DNA from: a virus
IMG/VR virus record: IMGVR_UViG_3300027782_003694
Location: 1-27,122 of that record
Length of the DNA stretch: 27,122 nt
Direction: 5' to 3' (one strand)
Shown here: piece after piece, positions 1 to 7,235 of the stretch
Layout: each line of letters begins with the position of its first letter
Position numbering within the stretch: position 1 is the first letter of the stretch
Made by a program: the position numbers and the translations under genes
Notes under the pieces: model-generated
The model's database searches: none
Told to the model about the DNA's origin: nothing
The model's input: the letters and a program-made list of their open reading frames with translations, nothing else

Positions 1-1
1 C

Positions 2-3000
2 CCAGGTGTACAAGTCAGTGTAATTGACCAAAGTAATTACACGCCCGCTGCTGCTAGCTCAGTACCGTTTATTTTGTTGGCAACTGCAGAGAACAAAGTC
101 TCTGGTGCCGGTACAGGAATCGCTCCAGGAACATTGGCTGTTAATGCCAACAAGCTGTATTTGATGACAAGTCAGAGAGACTTGTTATCTACGTTTGGTG
201 TTCCATTCTTTTACAATACCACAGCTGGTACTCCTATTAATGGATACGAACTCAATGAATACGGTTTACTAGCCGGTTATTCGGCATTAGGAGTTACCAA
301 TATTGCCTACGTAATGCGAGCTGACATTGACTTAGCCGCTCTTACAGCAACACTAAATCGTCCAGTGGGTGCTCCTGCTAATGGCAGTTACTGGTTTGAT
401 ACTACCAACAGTGTTTTTGGAATCAATGAGTGGAATCAAACCACGTCTGCATTTACCAAATATACACCTAGTGTTATTACCGACACTGTTTATTTAGAAA
501 CTTTAAGTACTGTGCCCTTGGCCAGTTATGGTAGTATTGGGGACTATGCTGTTGTTGCAACTAACATATACAACCCACTTTATTACAAGCGTGGTGGTCC
601 TACTACAGCTCAAGCACCAGGATGGTTACAAGACGGTGCCAGCGCAGGAGATCTGTACAATACCTGGGTCTTGGTTGGCAGCGATGAATGGAAAACAGCT
701 TGGCCTACCGTACAAGGTACATTGGCTCCAACTAGTTTAACTCCAGGTAATAGTTTTGCTATCAATGATGTTACGATTACAGTTCCTTCTAGTCCTAACA
801 ACACAGTAACAAATTTAGTTACTCAGATCAATTCCTTTAGCGACACTACTATTCCAGGCGTTTATGCTGCTAACATCGGCGGAAAACTAACTTTATACGC
901 AGATAGTCTTGCTACCAATGATGGTAGTACAGAAGGCACAGGTGTCATTGCTATTAATAATGTTAGCGGTACACCTCTTGCTGTTTTAGGTATTACAACA
1001 AATCAATACGCAGCCCCAACATATTTTCATGGTTACAATTACCAAGCACCAAGATGGCGTACTACAGATACACAGCCAGAACCCACTGGCAGCGTGTTCC
1101 AACAAATGAATGCTGTCAACAGAGGTATGTTGATTGAAGTTAAACGTTACGACAGTGTCTTGGGCGCATTTGTGTTACAAGCCTGTCCAGTATATGATAC
1201 CGATTCGGATGCTATATATTCCTTGGATCCAGTGACTGGTGGTTCGGCTATTCCTGCTGGTACCACGTATGCACAGGTTGACCCTTATAGAAATGCTACC
1301 GGTGGTTTTCAAATCCTTGAAAGACTTGCCACAGGTCCTACCGTGGTCACAGGTGCCACAGCCAACCCAACATTTATTCAAGGTTCTACCTTTCAGCTCA
1401 GGGCTTCACAAGCAGAAACCGCCCAATATACAACTTTGGTAACCGCAGTCATTCAAGGAACCACAAGTGCTGATTTTGTTGCTGCTGTAAGTGCTGCCGC
1501 AGTGCCAAACGTGAGCGCATCGGTTAATGATGCTGGTCAAATCGTAATGACACACGCCTTGGGCGGAGACATTTACATGATTGATGGCACCAATACCCCA
1601 CTTGCTGATGCAGGAATTAACACTACTTGCGTAGGTGTACGTCAATATGCAGTCAACGGTGTTGGTATAAGTCTCAGCAATTGGGTCAGTTCGCCTACAT
1701 TTACCTATACTGCTGCTGCTAGTCAACCCAACATTGATCCGCTCAATGGCACCTATTGGTATTACAGTGATGCTACCACAGTGGATATCATGATTCAAAA
1801 CAATGGTGATTGGTACGGTTATCAAAATGTAACCAACGATGTACGCGGTTTTGACCTGAGTCTAACTAATGCTGCCGGACCAATATTTTCAGCTACAGTA
1901 CCGACCACACAGACCGACGAAGCAGAAAGCCCATTGGTCTATGGCGATTTATGGATCAATACTGCAGATTTGGAAAATTATCCAGTGATCAGCCGTTGGC
2001 AAAGTGTAGACGGGCAAAATCAGTGGGTACAGATCAACAATGCTGACCAGACCACAATCAATGGCGTGTTGTTTGCTGATGCAAGGTGGGCACCTAACGG
2101 TACCACCGATCCTATCACAGATCCTATTCCACCAATTGCTACAGGATCAACACCGTTGATCACTAGCAACTACCTGGACCTTGACGCACCAAATCCAGAC
2201 CTATATCCAGAAGGAATATTATTGTTTAACACACGTAGATCAGGATTTAACGTCAAGTCATTTGCAGTTAATTACTTTAACGCTACAGACTATCCTTCAC
2301 CGGATGTGTTGCCTAGCCAAACTAATACTTGGCTTACAGCGTCAGGACTCCGTGCAGATGGTAGCCCTAACATGGGACGTCAAGCACAACGTCATTTGAT
2401 CGTCCAGGCATTGAGAGTGGCAATTGACACAAGTACACAGTTGCGTGAAAATCAAGCACAGTACAACCTGATTGCTTGCCCACAGTATCCAGAGTTGGCA
2501 CCCAACATGGTGGTGCTCAACAATGATCGTGGAGACACTTCGTTCAGCGTGATTGACACACCTCTGCGCTTAAATCCAGCAGATGTAGTGGCCTGGGCCA
2601 CCAACAACAACGGATTAGGCATTGCTGCAGGTGATGGCAACCAGGCTCAGGGTGATGCATACTCGGCTGCATTCTATCCAAGTTGTACCACAACTGACCT
2701 AACAGGTAACGTAGTAGTTACTGCACCAAGTCACATGATGTTGCGTACTATTATCCGCAGTGACAGTGTTGCTTATCCATGGTTTGCACCAGCTGGTTTA
2801 CGCCGTGGTGTGGTAGACAATGCACTACAAATTGGTTATCTTGATGCAGTATCAGGTGAATTCCAACCCCTAGGTGTAAATCAAGGCCTACGTGATGTAT
2901 TGTACAGCAATAATGTCAACCCAATTACATTCATACCAGGCACAGGTATTGTAAACTTTGGTAATCATACCTTACAAGGTAATGCTACAGCACTTGATCG

Positions 3001-3322
3001 TATCAATGTGGCACGTTTAGTAGCATTTATCCGTGGTCGTTTAGAGATTATTGGTAACCAATACTTGTTTGAACCTAACGATACAATCACTCGTGCAGCG
3101 ATCACCAATCAGGTAACATCACTCATGATTGATTTGGTCAACAAGCGTGGCCTGTATGATTACTTGGTTGTTTGTGATTTGACCAACAATACCCCAGCAA
3201 GTATTGATCGTAACGAGCTGTATGTTGATATCGCCATTGAGCCGGTTAAGGCTGTGGAGTTTATCTACATACCAATGCGTATTCAGAACACAGGAACTAT
3301 AGCAGCACAGGCATCAGCGTAA
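2..3322 (+). CDS. gp18: Contractile tail sheath protein (T4 gp18-like), 5' end cut by window
   Basis: The frame is open from base 2 (PGVQVSVIDQSNYTP...), so the gene begins upstream of the window; the TTG at 74 is not a real start. The sheath surrounds the tail tube and contracts to drive infection. The N-terminal part (PGVQVSVID, then KLYLMTSQRDLLSTFGVP) and the C-terminal ~250 residues (GLRDVLYSNNVNPI; LDRINVARLVAFIRGRLE; LFEPNDTITRAAI; DYLVVCDLTNNTP; EPVKAVEFIYIPMR) are typical of the T4 sheath family. At more than 1,100 residues it is far longer than T4 gp18 (659). The excess sits in the middle and looks modular: two related beta-rich units (bases 746-1018 and 1382-1657) interspersed with short aromatic units near 380, 1085 and 1746. 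The identity is secure; the role of the inserts is unknown. Confidence 0.95.
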   Translation, partial: PGVQVSVIDQSNYTPAAASSVPFILLATAENKVSGAGTGIAPGTLAVNANKLYLMTSQRDLLSTFGVPFFYNTTAGTPINGYELNEYGLLAGYSALGVTNIAYVMRADIDLAALTATLNRPVGAPANGSYWFDTTNSVFGINEWNQTTSAFTKYTPSVITDTVYLETLSTVPLASYGSIGDYAVVATNIYNPLYYKRGGPTTAQAPGWLQDGASAGDLYNTWVLVGSDEWKTAWPTVQGTLAPTSLTPGNSFAINDVTITVPSSPNNTVTNLVTQINSFSDTTIPGVYAANIGGKLTLYADSLATNDGSTEGTGVIAINNVSGTPLAVLGITTNQYAAPTYFHGYNYQAPRWRTTDTQPEPTGSVFQQMNAVNRGMLIEVKRYDSVLGAFVLQACPVYDTDSDAIYSLDPVTGGSAIPAGTTYAQVDPYRNATGGFQILERLATGPTVVTGATANPTFIQGSTFQLRASQAETAQYTTLVTAVIQGTTSADFVAAVSAAAVPNVSASVNDAGQIVMTHALGGDIYMIDGTNTPLADAGINTTCVGVRQYAVNGVGISLSNWVSSPTFTYTAAASQPNIDPLNGTYWYYSDATTVDIMIQNNGDWYGYQNVTNDVRGFDLSLTNAAGPIFSATVPTTQTDEAESPLVYGDLWINTADLENYPVISRWQSVDGQNQWVQINNADQTTINGVLFADARWAPNGTTDPITDPIPPIATGSTPLITSNYLDLDAPNPDLYPEGILLFNTRRSGFNVKSFAVNYFNATDYPSPDVLPSQTNTWLTASGLRADGSPNMGRQAQRHLIVQALRVAIDTSTQLRENQAQYNLIACPQYPELAPNMVVLNNDRGDTSFSVIDTPLRLNPADVVAWATNNNGLGIAAGDGNQAQGDAYSAAFYPSCTTTDLTGNVVVTAPSHMMLRTIIRSDSVAYPWFAPAGLRRGVVDNALQIGYLDAVSGEFQPLGVNQGLRDVLYSNNVNPITFIPGTGIVNFGNHTLQGNATALDRINVARLVAFIRGRLEIIGNQYLFEPNDTITRAAITNQVTSLMIDLVNKRGLYDYLVVCDLTNNTPASIDRNELYVDIAIEPVKAVEFIYIPMRIQNTGTIAAQASA

Positions 3323-3328
3323 TTGATA

Positions 3329-3357
3329 CTGGGCAAATTAAGTCAAAATTTGCCCAG
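3329..3357 (+). other. Intercistronic RNA hairpin between sheath and tube genes
   Basis: A perfect 11-bp inverted repeat (CTGGGCAAATT, 7-nt loop, AATTTGCCCAG) begins 7 bases after the sheath stop codon. No T-run follows, so it is not a classical intrinsic terminator. It may mark or protect the 3' end of the sheath transcript, or act as a weak terminator before the late-promoter-like element at 3367. Confidence 0.6.
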
Positions 3358-3366
3358 ACAACACGC

Positions 3367-3374
3367 CATAAATA
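3367..3374 (+). promoter_or_regulatory. Late-promoter-like octamer CATAAATA upstream of tail tube gene
   Basis: CATAAATA differs at one position from the T4 late -10 element TATAAATA. It lies between the sheath hairpin and the tube gene. A start about 6 nt downstream would leave a short leader that contains the AGGAGA ribosome site at 3385-3390, 8 nt before the ATG at 3399. Similar octamers recur before other genes in this window. This is inferred from sequence only. Confidence 0.5.
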
Positions 3375-3398
3375 AAAGCATATTAGGAGAATAAACAA

Positions 3399-4013
3399 AT
3401 GGCAACAGCCTCATTAACAAAACTAACAGTACCGTTGGCCAGCGATCAAAGCAGTTCGGCACAAGGTTTGCTGATGCCAAAACTCAAGTATCGCTTTCGC
3501 GTTACTTTTTTGGGCCTGGGTGTAACACAACCTACAACAGAATTGACCAAACAAGTCATAAGTTTTACACGCCCAAATGTTACATTTGACAACATTGATC
3601 TTCCTATCTATAACAGTACCATACGTTTGGCCGGCAAACATAGCTGGACAGACATTACCTGCGAAGTACGTGATGATGCTGGTGGCAACGTAAGTCGATT
3701 GGTTGGCGAACAACTCCAGAAGCAATTGGACTTCCTTGAACAAAGCAGTGCTGCTTCGGGTATTGACTACAAGTTTACCACAGTATTCGAAGTGCTTGAC
3801 GGCGGCAATGGTACTAATGCTCCTATCGCACTTGAAACCTGGAATATCTTAGGTTGCTACCTACAAGGTGTTAACTATAACGATGCCAACTATGGCACAG
3901 GCACTGAGCCGATGACTGTGAGCATGACTATCCGCTTTGATAATGCTCTTCAACTCTCTGCCGGTGTTGGTACACCAGTTCCTAGACAAGTCAACGACGT
4001 AGCCACAGGTTAA
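3399..4013 (+). CDS. gp19: Tail tube protein (T4 gp19-like)
   Basis: The product is 204 residues and is the probable major tail tube subunit, through which DNA passes. Features of the T4 gp19 fold family are visible: an early core strand (LKYRFRVTFLGLG), a middle IRLAGKHSWTDITCEVRDD, and a C-terminal segment (ETWNILGCYLQGVNYNDANY then MTVSMTIRFDNALQ) where tube proteins carry their subunit-contact strands. It is longer than T4 gp19 (163 residues). It follows the sheath gene, as in T4, with a strong ribosome site (AGGAGA) and a late-promoter-like octamer upstream. The next gene has the same fold; this shorter one directly after the sheath is the better candidate for the main tube subunit. Confidence 0.88.
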   Translation: MATASLTKLTVPLASDQSSSAQGLLMPKLKYRFRVTFLGLGVTQPTTELTKQVISFTRPNVTFDNIDLPIYNSTIRLAGKHSWTDITCEVRDDAGGNVSRLVGEQLQKQLDFLEQSSAASGIDYKFTTVFEVLDGGNGTNAPIALETWNILGCYLQGVNYNDANYGTGTEPMTVSMTIRFDNALQLSAGVGTPVPRQVNDVATG

Positions 4014-4019
4014 TACCCT

Positions 4020-5303
4020 ATGGCATTCGGCCAAAACAATCTACAATCATTTCCGCCTGATCAAGGGCTGAGAGACTATAATCACGCTAGTAAAACTTTT
4101 AGATCTAGCGGATATGATCTTGCACCTCGCAATAAGTTTTTATTCCATGTTTATTTTAATTTAAACACTAATATACCGGCAGTAGCTAATTTACTATCCG
4201 GCGGCAAAGGCAGCTCCATTAGTGTCATGGTTAAATCTGCTCAGTTACCAGGTTACACAATTGATGTAGCCCAAATGAATCAGTACAATCGCAAACGCCT
4301 GGTACAGACAAGAATTAATTATAATCCAGCACAAATTGTTTTTAATGATGATAACAGTGACCTTATACGCAACATGTGGTATCAATACTATCAATACTAC
4401 TACAGTGATCCAACTTACAAATATGGTAACACTCCTAACCAATCTGGTGTACTAGGACAAATCCAGGTACCTGATGTAATGGGAGGTGCTAGTTATACGG
4501 CCAATGATATCTATTCTGCCAGCAGAGGAATACAACATTGGGGACTCAGTGGCCAAGGTTACAACAATCCGTCACTGCAGAGTTTGGCCACATCGTTACT
4601 CACAGGGCCTGCTAGCGGACAATTGCCATTTTTTAATGATATCACTATCTATGGTATGAGCCAAAAGACCTATGCTCAGTATACTATGATTAATCCATTG
4701 ATCACCGAATGGACACATGATCAGTACGACTATAGTCAAGGTAATGGCATTATGACTCATACCATGAACATACGTTACGAAAATGTCAAATATTATTCTG
4801 GTGCCATTGGTGGTGCACAGCCTAGCGATCCTGTTACAGGGTTTGCTGATCCTGCTCATTATGATGTTGTGCCTAGTCCAATTGCCGTACCAGGGTCAAC
4901 AGCCACTGTCGAAAGCCAAGGTACTGTACGCCTAAGTCCAAATGGTAGCAAACAAGATCTACAAGCTCTGTCTACTGGTCAAAATACTTTACAAAATGTA
5001 ATTGGTGCTGTTGGTCAAGGACTAGTTCCAACAGCCAGTGCTTTCCTAGGTGGTGCTCTGGCAGGAAGTGGTGCATTTACACAAAATTTGTTGTCGGGGC
5101 TTGCTCCGGCACTGGCCGGTGGAACTATAGATGCCGCACGACAAGCTGCAGGTGCTGTTGGCGGATTCCTCTTCCCAAGTCCTACCCAACCATTAGGAGA
5201 TCAAAACGAAGCTCAACAAGAAGCCGGCGGTACAGGTGGCAATGCCGACGCTCCGGTTGCCGCCGCTCCTGAATATAACGCTTACAACGACGCAGCATAT
5301 TAA
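4020..5303 (+). CDS. Second tail-tube-fold protein with Ala/Gly-rich C-terminal tail (tube or tube-initiator-like)
   Basis: The product is 427 residues. Residues ~30-260 follow the gp19 pattern: APRNKFLFHVYFNLN, VKSAQLPGYTIDVAQMNQYNRKR, IVFNDDNSDLIRNMW, then FFNDITIYGMSQKTYAQYTMINPLITEW and MTHTMNIRYENVKYY. T4 has two tube-fold proteins, the tube (gp19) and the baseplate tube initiator (gp54), so an initiator role is plausible but not shown. The last ~130 residues are low-complexity and rich in Ala, Gly, Gln and Pro (for example GGALAGSGAFTQNLLSGLAP), ending in an acidic/Ala stretch. T4 gp19 and gp54 have no such tail. It starts 6 bases after the tube gene stop. Tube-fold membership is fairly sure; the specific role is not. 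Confidence 0.72.
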   Translation: MAFGQNNLQSFPPDQGLRDYNHASKTFRSSGYDLAPRNKFLFHVYFNLNTNIPAVANLLSGGKGSSISVMVKSAQLPGYTIDVAQMNQYNRKRLVQTRINYNPAQIVFNDDNSDLIRNMWYQYYQYYYSDPTYKYGNTPNQSGVLGQIQVPDVMGGASYTANDIYSASRGIQHWGLSGQGYNNPSLQSLATSLLTGPASGQLPFFNDITIYGMSQKTYAQYTMINPLITEWTHDQYDYSQGNGIMTHTMNIRYENVKYYSGAIGGAQPSDPVTGFADPAHYDVVPSPIAVPGSTATVESQGTVRLSPNGSKQDLQALSTGQNTLQNVIGAVGQGLVPTASAFLGGALAGSGAFTQNLLSGLAPALAGGTIDAARQAAGAVGGFLFPSPTQPLGDQNEAQQEAGGTGGNADAPVAAAPEYNAYNDAAY

Positions 5304-5305
5304 TC

Positions 5306-5665
5306 ATGGCCTCGGTAAACGCTGTCAACAACAAAACTGATTTAACAGTACAAATCTTTGATCGATTCTACGGGTATCAACAACACGTACCTGTAGACGA
5401 ATATGATTCGGTGCTGAGTTATTTTAAATCAGTGTTTGGTTCACTTGAAGCCGCTGGCAATTTTACTGTGTCGGTATTTCGTATCAGTCACGCAACTAAT
5501 ATTCCTGTAATGACTTTGCTACAGCAATTTCAAGGTCAAAGTGCTCCAGAGATTACGTTGACACTGGCTTATTATCTAAATGGTATAAGAAGTCGTAGTA
5601 CCTTGTTAGGGCTTAATGTTCCTACACAACCCAATTATTATGTGGCAAGAAATATTAGGACTTGA
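5306..5665 (+). CDS. Conserved-looking small virion-block protein of unknown function
   Basis: The product is 119 residues: soluble, no signal peptide, no membrane segment. Its N-terminal half has alternating hydrophobic and aromatic residues (DLTVQIFDRFYGYQ, then NFTVSVFRISHATNIPV); the rest is predicted helical (LLQQFQGQ, LTLAYYLNGIRSRSTLLG). I recognise the general look from T4-like phages of aquatic bacteria, where such a protein lies near the tube and gp4 genes, but I cannot name a function. Spacing is 2 bases from the upstream stop and 3 bases to gp4, so it is surely part of the virion operon. A tail or baseplate role is inferred from position only. Confidence 0.6.
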   Translation: MASVNAVNNKTDLTVQIFDRFYGYQQHVPVDEYDSVLSYFKSVFGSLEAAGNFTVSVFRISHATNIPVMTLLQQFQGQSAPEITLTLAYYLNGIRSRSTLLGLNVPTQPNYYVARNIRT

Positions 5666-5668
5666 CCT

Positions 5669-6112
5669 ATGCCTAATTTTCGTCAAGGTGCCTACACTGT
5701 AAAAAATCCTGGCAAGTATGTAGGCAAAGGCACACCCAGATATCGCTCTGGTTGGGAACTTACTTTCATGATGTTCTTGGACAACAATGATAATGTACTA
5801 CAGTGGGCCAGTGAAAGTGTAGCAATTCCTTACCGCAATCCCTTAACTGGTAAACAGAGCATGTACATTCCAGATTTTTTAGTAACGTACCGCGGACGTA
5901 ATAACACCACTGTTGCTGAATTGATCGAAATCAAACCCAAAAAACAAAGTCTAGTTGAAAGCAAAGCCTCAGATCGTGATCGTGCTATAGTGGCTGTAAA
6001 CTATGCCAAGTGGGATAGTGCAACCAAATGGGCTAGACGAAATGGCCTTACGTTTAGAGTAATTAACGAAGATCAGATTTATCATCAAGGTAGCAAAAAG
6101 ACCGGTAAATAG
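5669..6112 (+). CDS. gp4: Head completion protein (T4 gp4-like, nuclease fold)
   Basis: The product is 147 residues, close to T4 gp4 (about 150). In T4, gp4 is needed to finish packaged heads before tail joining. The family pattern is clear: basic N-terminus with KNPGKYVGKGTPRYRSGWEL, then FMMFLDNNDNVLQWASESVAIPY, PDFLVTY, and a nuclease-like VAELIEIKPKKQ followed by AIVAVNYAKWDSATKWARRNGLTF. The E-then-D/ExK arrangement (E in RSGWEL, D in IPDFLV, EIK) matches PD-(D/E)XK-type nucleases, so weak endonuclease activity is possible. It lies next to gp16, consistent with late head and packaging functions. Confidence 0.85.
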   Translation: MPNFRQGAYTVKNPGKYVGKGTPRYRSGWELTFMMFLDNNDNVLQWASESVAIPYRNPLTGKQSMYIPDFLVTYRGRNNTTVAELIEIKPKKQSLVESKASDRDRAIVAVNYAKWDSATKWARRNGLTFRVINEDQIYHQGSKKTGK

Positions 6113-6115
6113 GTC

Positions 6116-6604
6116 ATGACACGTAAATTAGAAGAATTATTTGATTTTCCATCCAGCGAGGATTCTACTCCAGAATCTAACACAGAACCAACACGTACAC
6201 AGCTGGCAGAAATAGATGCTACCATAGACAAAATTGATGCTGCACTACCTACAGTCCGTGATCTTGCCACAGGAGATGGTGAATTAGATGACTTGGCTAA
6301 CATGGCCAAAGAAAGCTATGATAATCTAATGGATTTGGGTATGCAGGTTGATAGTAGATACGCTTCAGAAATATTTACAGTGGCCAGCAATATGCTAGGA
6401 CATGCTATCACAGCCAAAACAGCCAAGCTGAACAAGAAGTTAAAAATGGTTGATCTACAGTTGAAGAAGTTAAAAATGGATCAAGATCAAGCCAGCAAAT
6501 CTGGTGACAGCCCCACAGAAACAGCACACGGACAAGTGTTAAGCCGTAACGATTTATTGGAACGTTTGATAGCCTCCGGCACACAAAACAATAACAAAGC
6601 ATAA
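6116..6604 (+). CDS. gp16: Terminase small subunit (T4 gp16-like)
   Basis: The product is 162 residues, almost the same length as T4 gp16 (164). The small terminase binds DNA and regulates the large-subunit ATPase and nuclease at packaging initiation. The central region is a long helical, probably coiled-coil pair (residues ~30-55 and ~90-125, including AKTAKLNKKLKMVDLQLKKLKM), as in T4 gp16. The N-terminus is acidic and Ser/Thr-rich; the C-terminus (QVLSRNDLLERLIASG) looks like the conserved C-terminal peptide. In T4, gp16 sits beside gp17; here they are separated by about 8.1 kb. Assignment rests on length, helical layout and context. Confidence 0.75.
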   Translation: MTRKLEELFDFPSSEDSTPESNTEPTRTQLAEIDATIDKIDAALPTVRDLATGDGELDDLANMAKESYDNLMDLGMQVDSRYASEIFTVASNMLGHAITAKTAKLNKKLKMVDLQLKKLKMDQDQASKSGDSPTETAHGQVLSRNDLLERLIASGTQNNNKA

Positions 6605-6607
6605 ATA
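6600..6607 (+). promoter_or_regulatory. Late-promoter-like octamer CATAAATA overlapping the gp16 stop codon
   Basis: CATAAATA overlaps the TAA stop of gp16 and lies 18 nt upstream of the next ATG (6626). A start about 6 nt downstream would leave a very short leader containing the weak ribosome site TAGGGAT. It is identical to the octamers at 3367 and 25639. Confidence 0.45.
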
Positions 6608-6625
6608 TCATATAGGGATACAAAT

Positions 6626-7231
6626 ATGAAAAATTTTCAACAATACCTCACTGAAAGTGAAAGAACCTACAATTATCGTATTAAAATTGTAGGTGATGTG
6701 GCTCCAGATTTTGTCAAGGCCTTAGAAGGCAAGCTCGCACAGTTTGACATTATAAAGATTAGCAAGCCAAAAACTACACCAGTTCAACTTAGTCCTGCTG
6801 ACTTTCCTAAGCACAGCAACGATAGTGTGACCAGTATGGACGTAGAATTTCGATATCCAGCCATTGAGCCACAGATCAAACAAATCGCTCAATTGTTGAT
6901 GATGGATCCAAACAGAATTATCATGTTGACCACACCACACGAAGAAGGTATGGACAGTGAACGTGAGCGTGTTGCCGCACAAAATAAAGATTTATTGGAT
7001 TCAGATTACCCTGCTGATACTCCAGAACAAAAAGCCCTGATTGCGGATTACTCGGCACCATATGATGAGCATGCAGTATTGAAAAACACATATCGTAGTG
7101 ACTTCACAGTGGCCGGTGGCAAAACACCGCCAGCAAAAACCACAAATGATTTGCCAATGGGCAATGCAAGCCCAATGACCAAGACAAAACGTCCACCACG
7201 TCCAGCCACTGGTGCCCAACCCCGAGGATAA
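6626..7231 (+). CDS. Probable packaged head protein with T4-like capsid-targeting N-terminus
   Basis: The product is 201 residues of unknown function. The first ten, MKNFQQYLTE, closely resemble the capsid-targeting peptide of T4 internal proteins (as I recall, MKTYQEFIAE in IPIII), where cleavage by the prohead protease follows the Glu of an (L/I)xE motif. Here that would be after Glu10. Residues 16-105 look like a compact alpha/beta domain with a repeated pattern (YNYRIKIVGDVAPDFVKALEG..., then SMDVEFRYPAIEPQIKQIAQ...). The C-terminal third is Pro/Lys/Thr-rich and probably disordered (TPPAKTTND, TKTKRPPRPA). It opens the block after gp16 behind a late-promoter-like octamer. Head localisation is inference. 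Confidence 0.6.
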   Translation: MKNFQQYLTESERTYNYRIKIVGDVAPDFVKALEGKLAQFDIIKISKPKTTPVQLSPADFPKHSNDSVTSMDVEFRYPAIEPQIKQIAQLLMMDPNRIIMLTTPHEEGMDSERERVAAQNKDLLDSDYPADTPEQKALIADYSAPYDEHAVLKNTYRSDFTVAGGKTPPAKTTNDLPMGNASPMTKTKRPPRPATGAQPRG

Positions 7232-7235
7232 CACG

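Noticed and set aside
74-3322. Sheath gene starting at TTG 74
   Set aside because: The frame is open from base 2 and encodes the expected sheath N-terminus (PGVQVSVIDQSNY), so the gene is truncated by the window rather than starting at 74.
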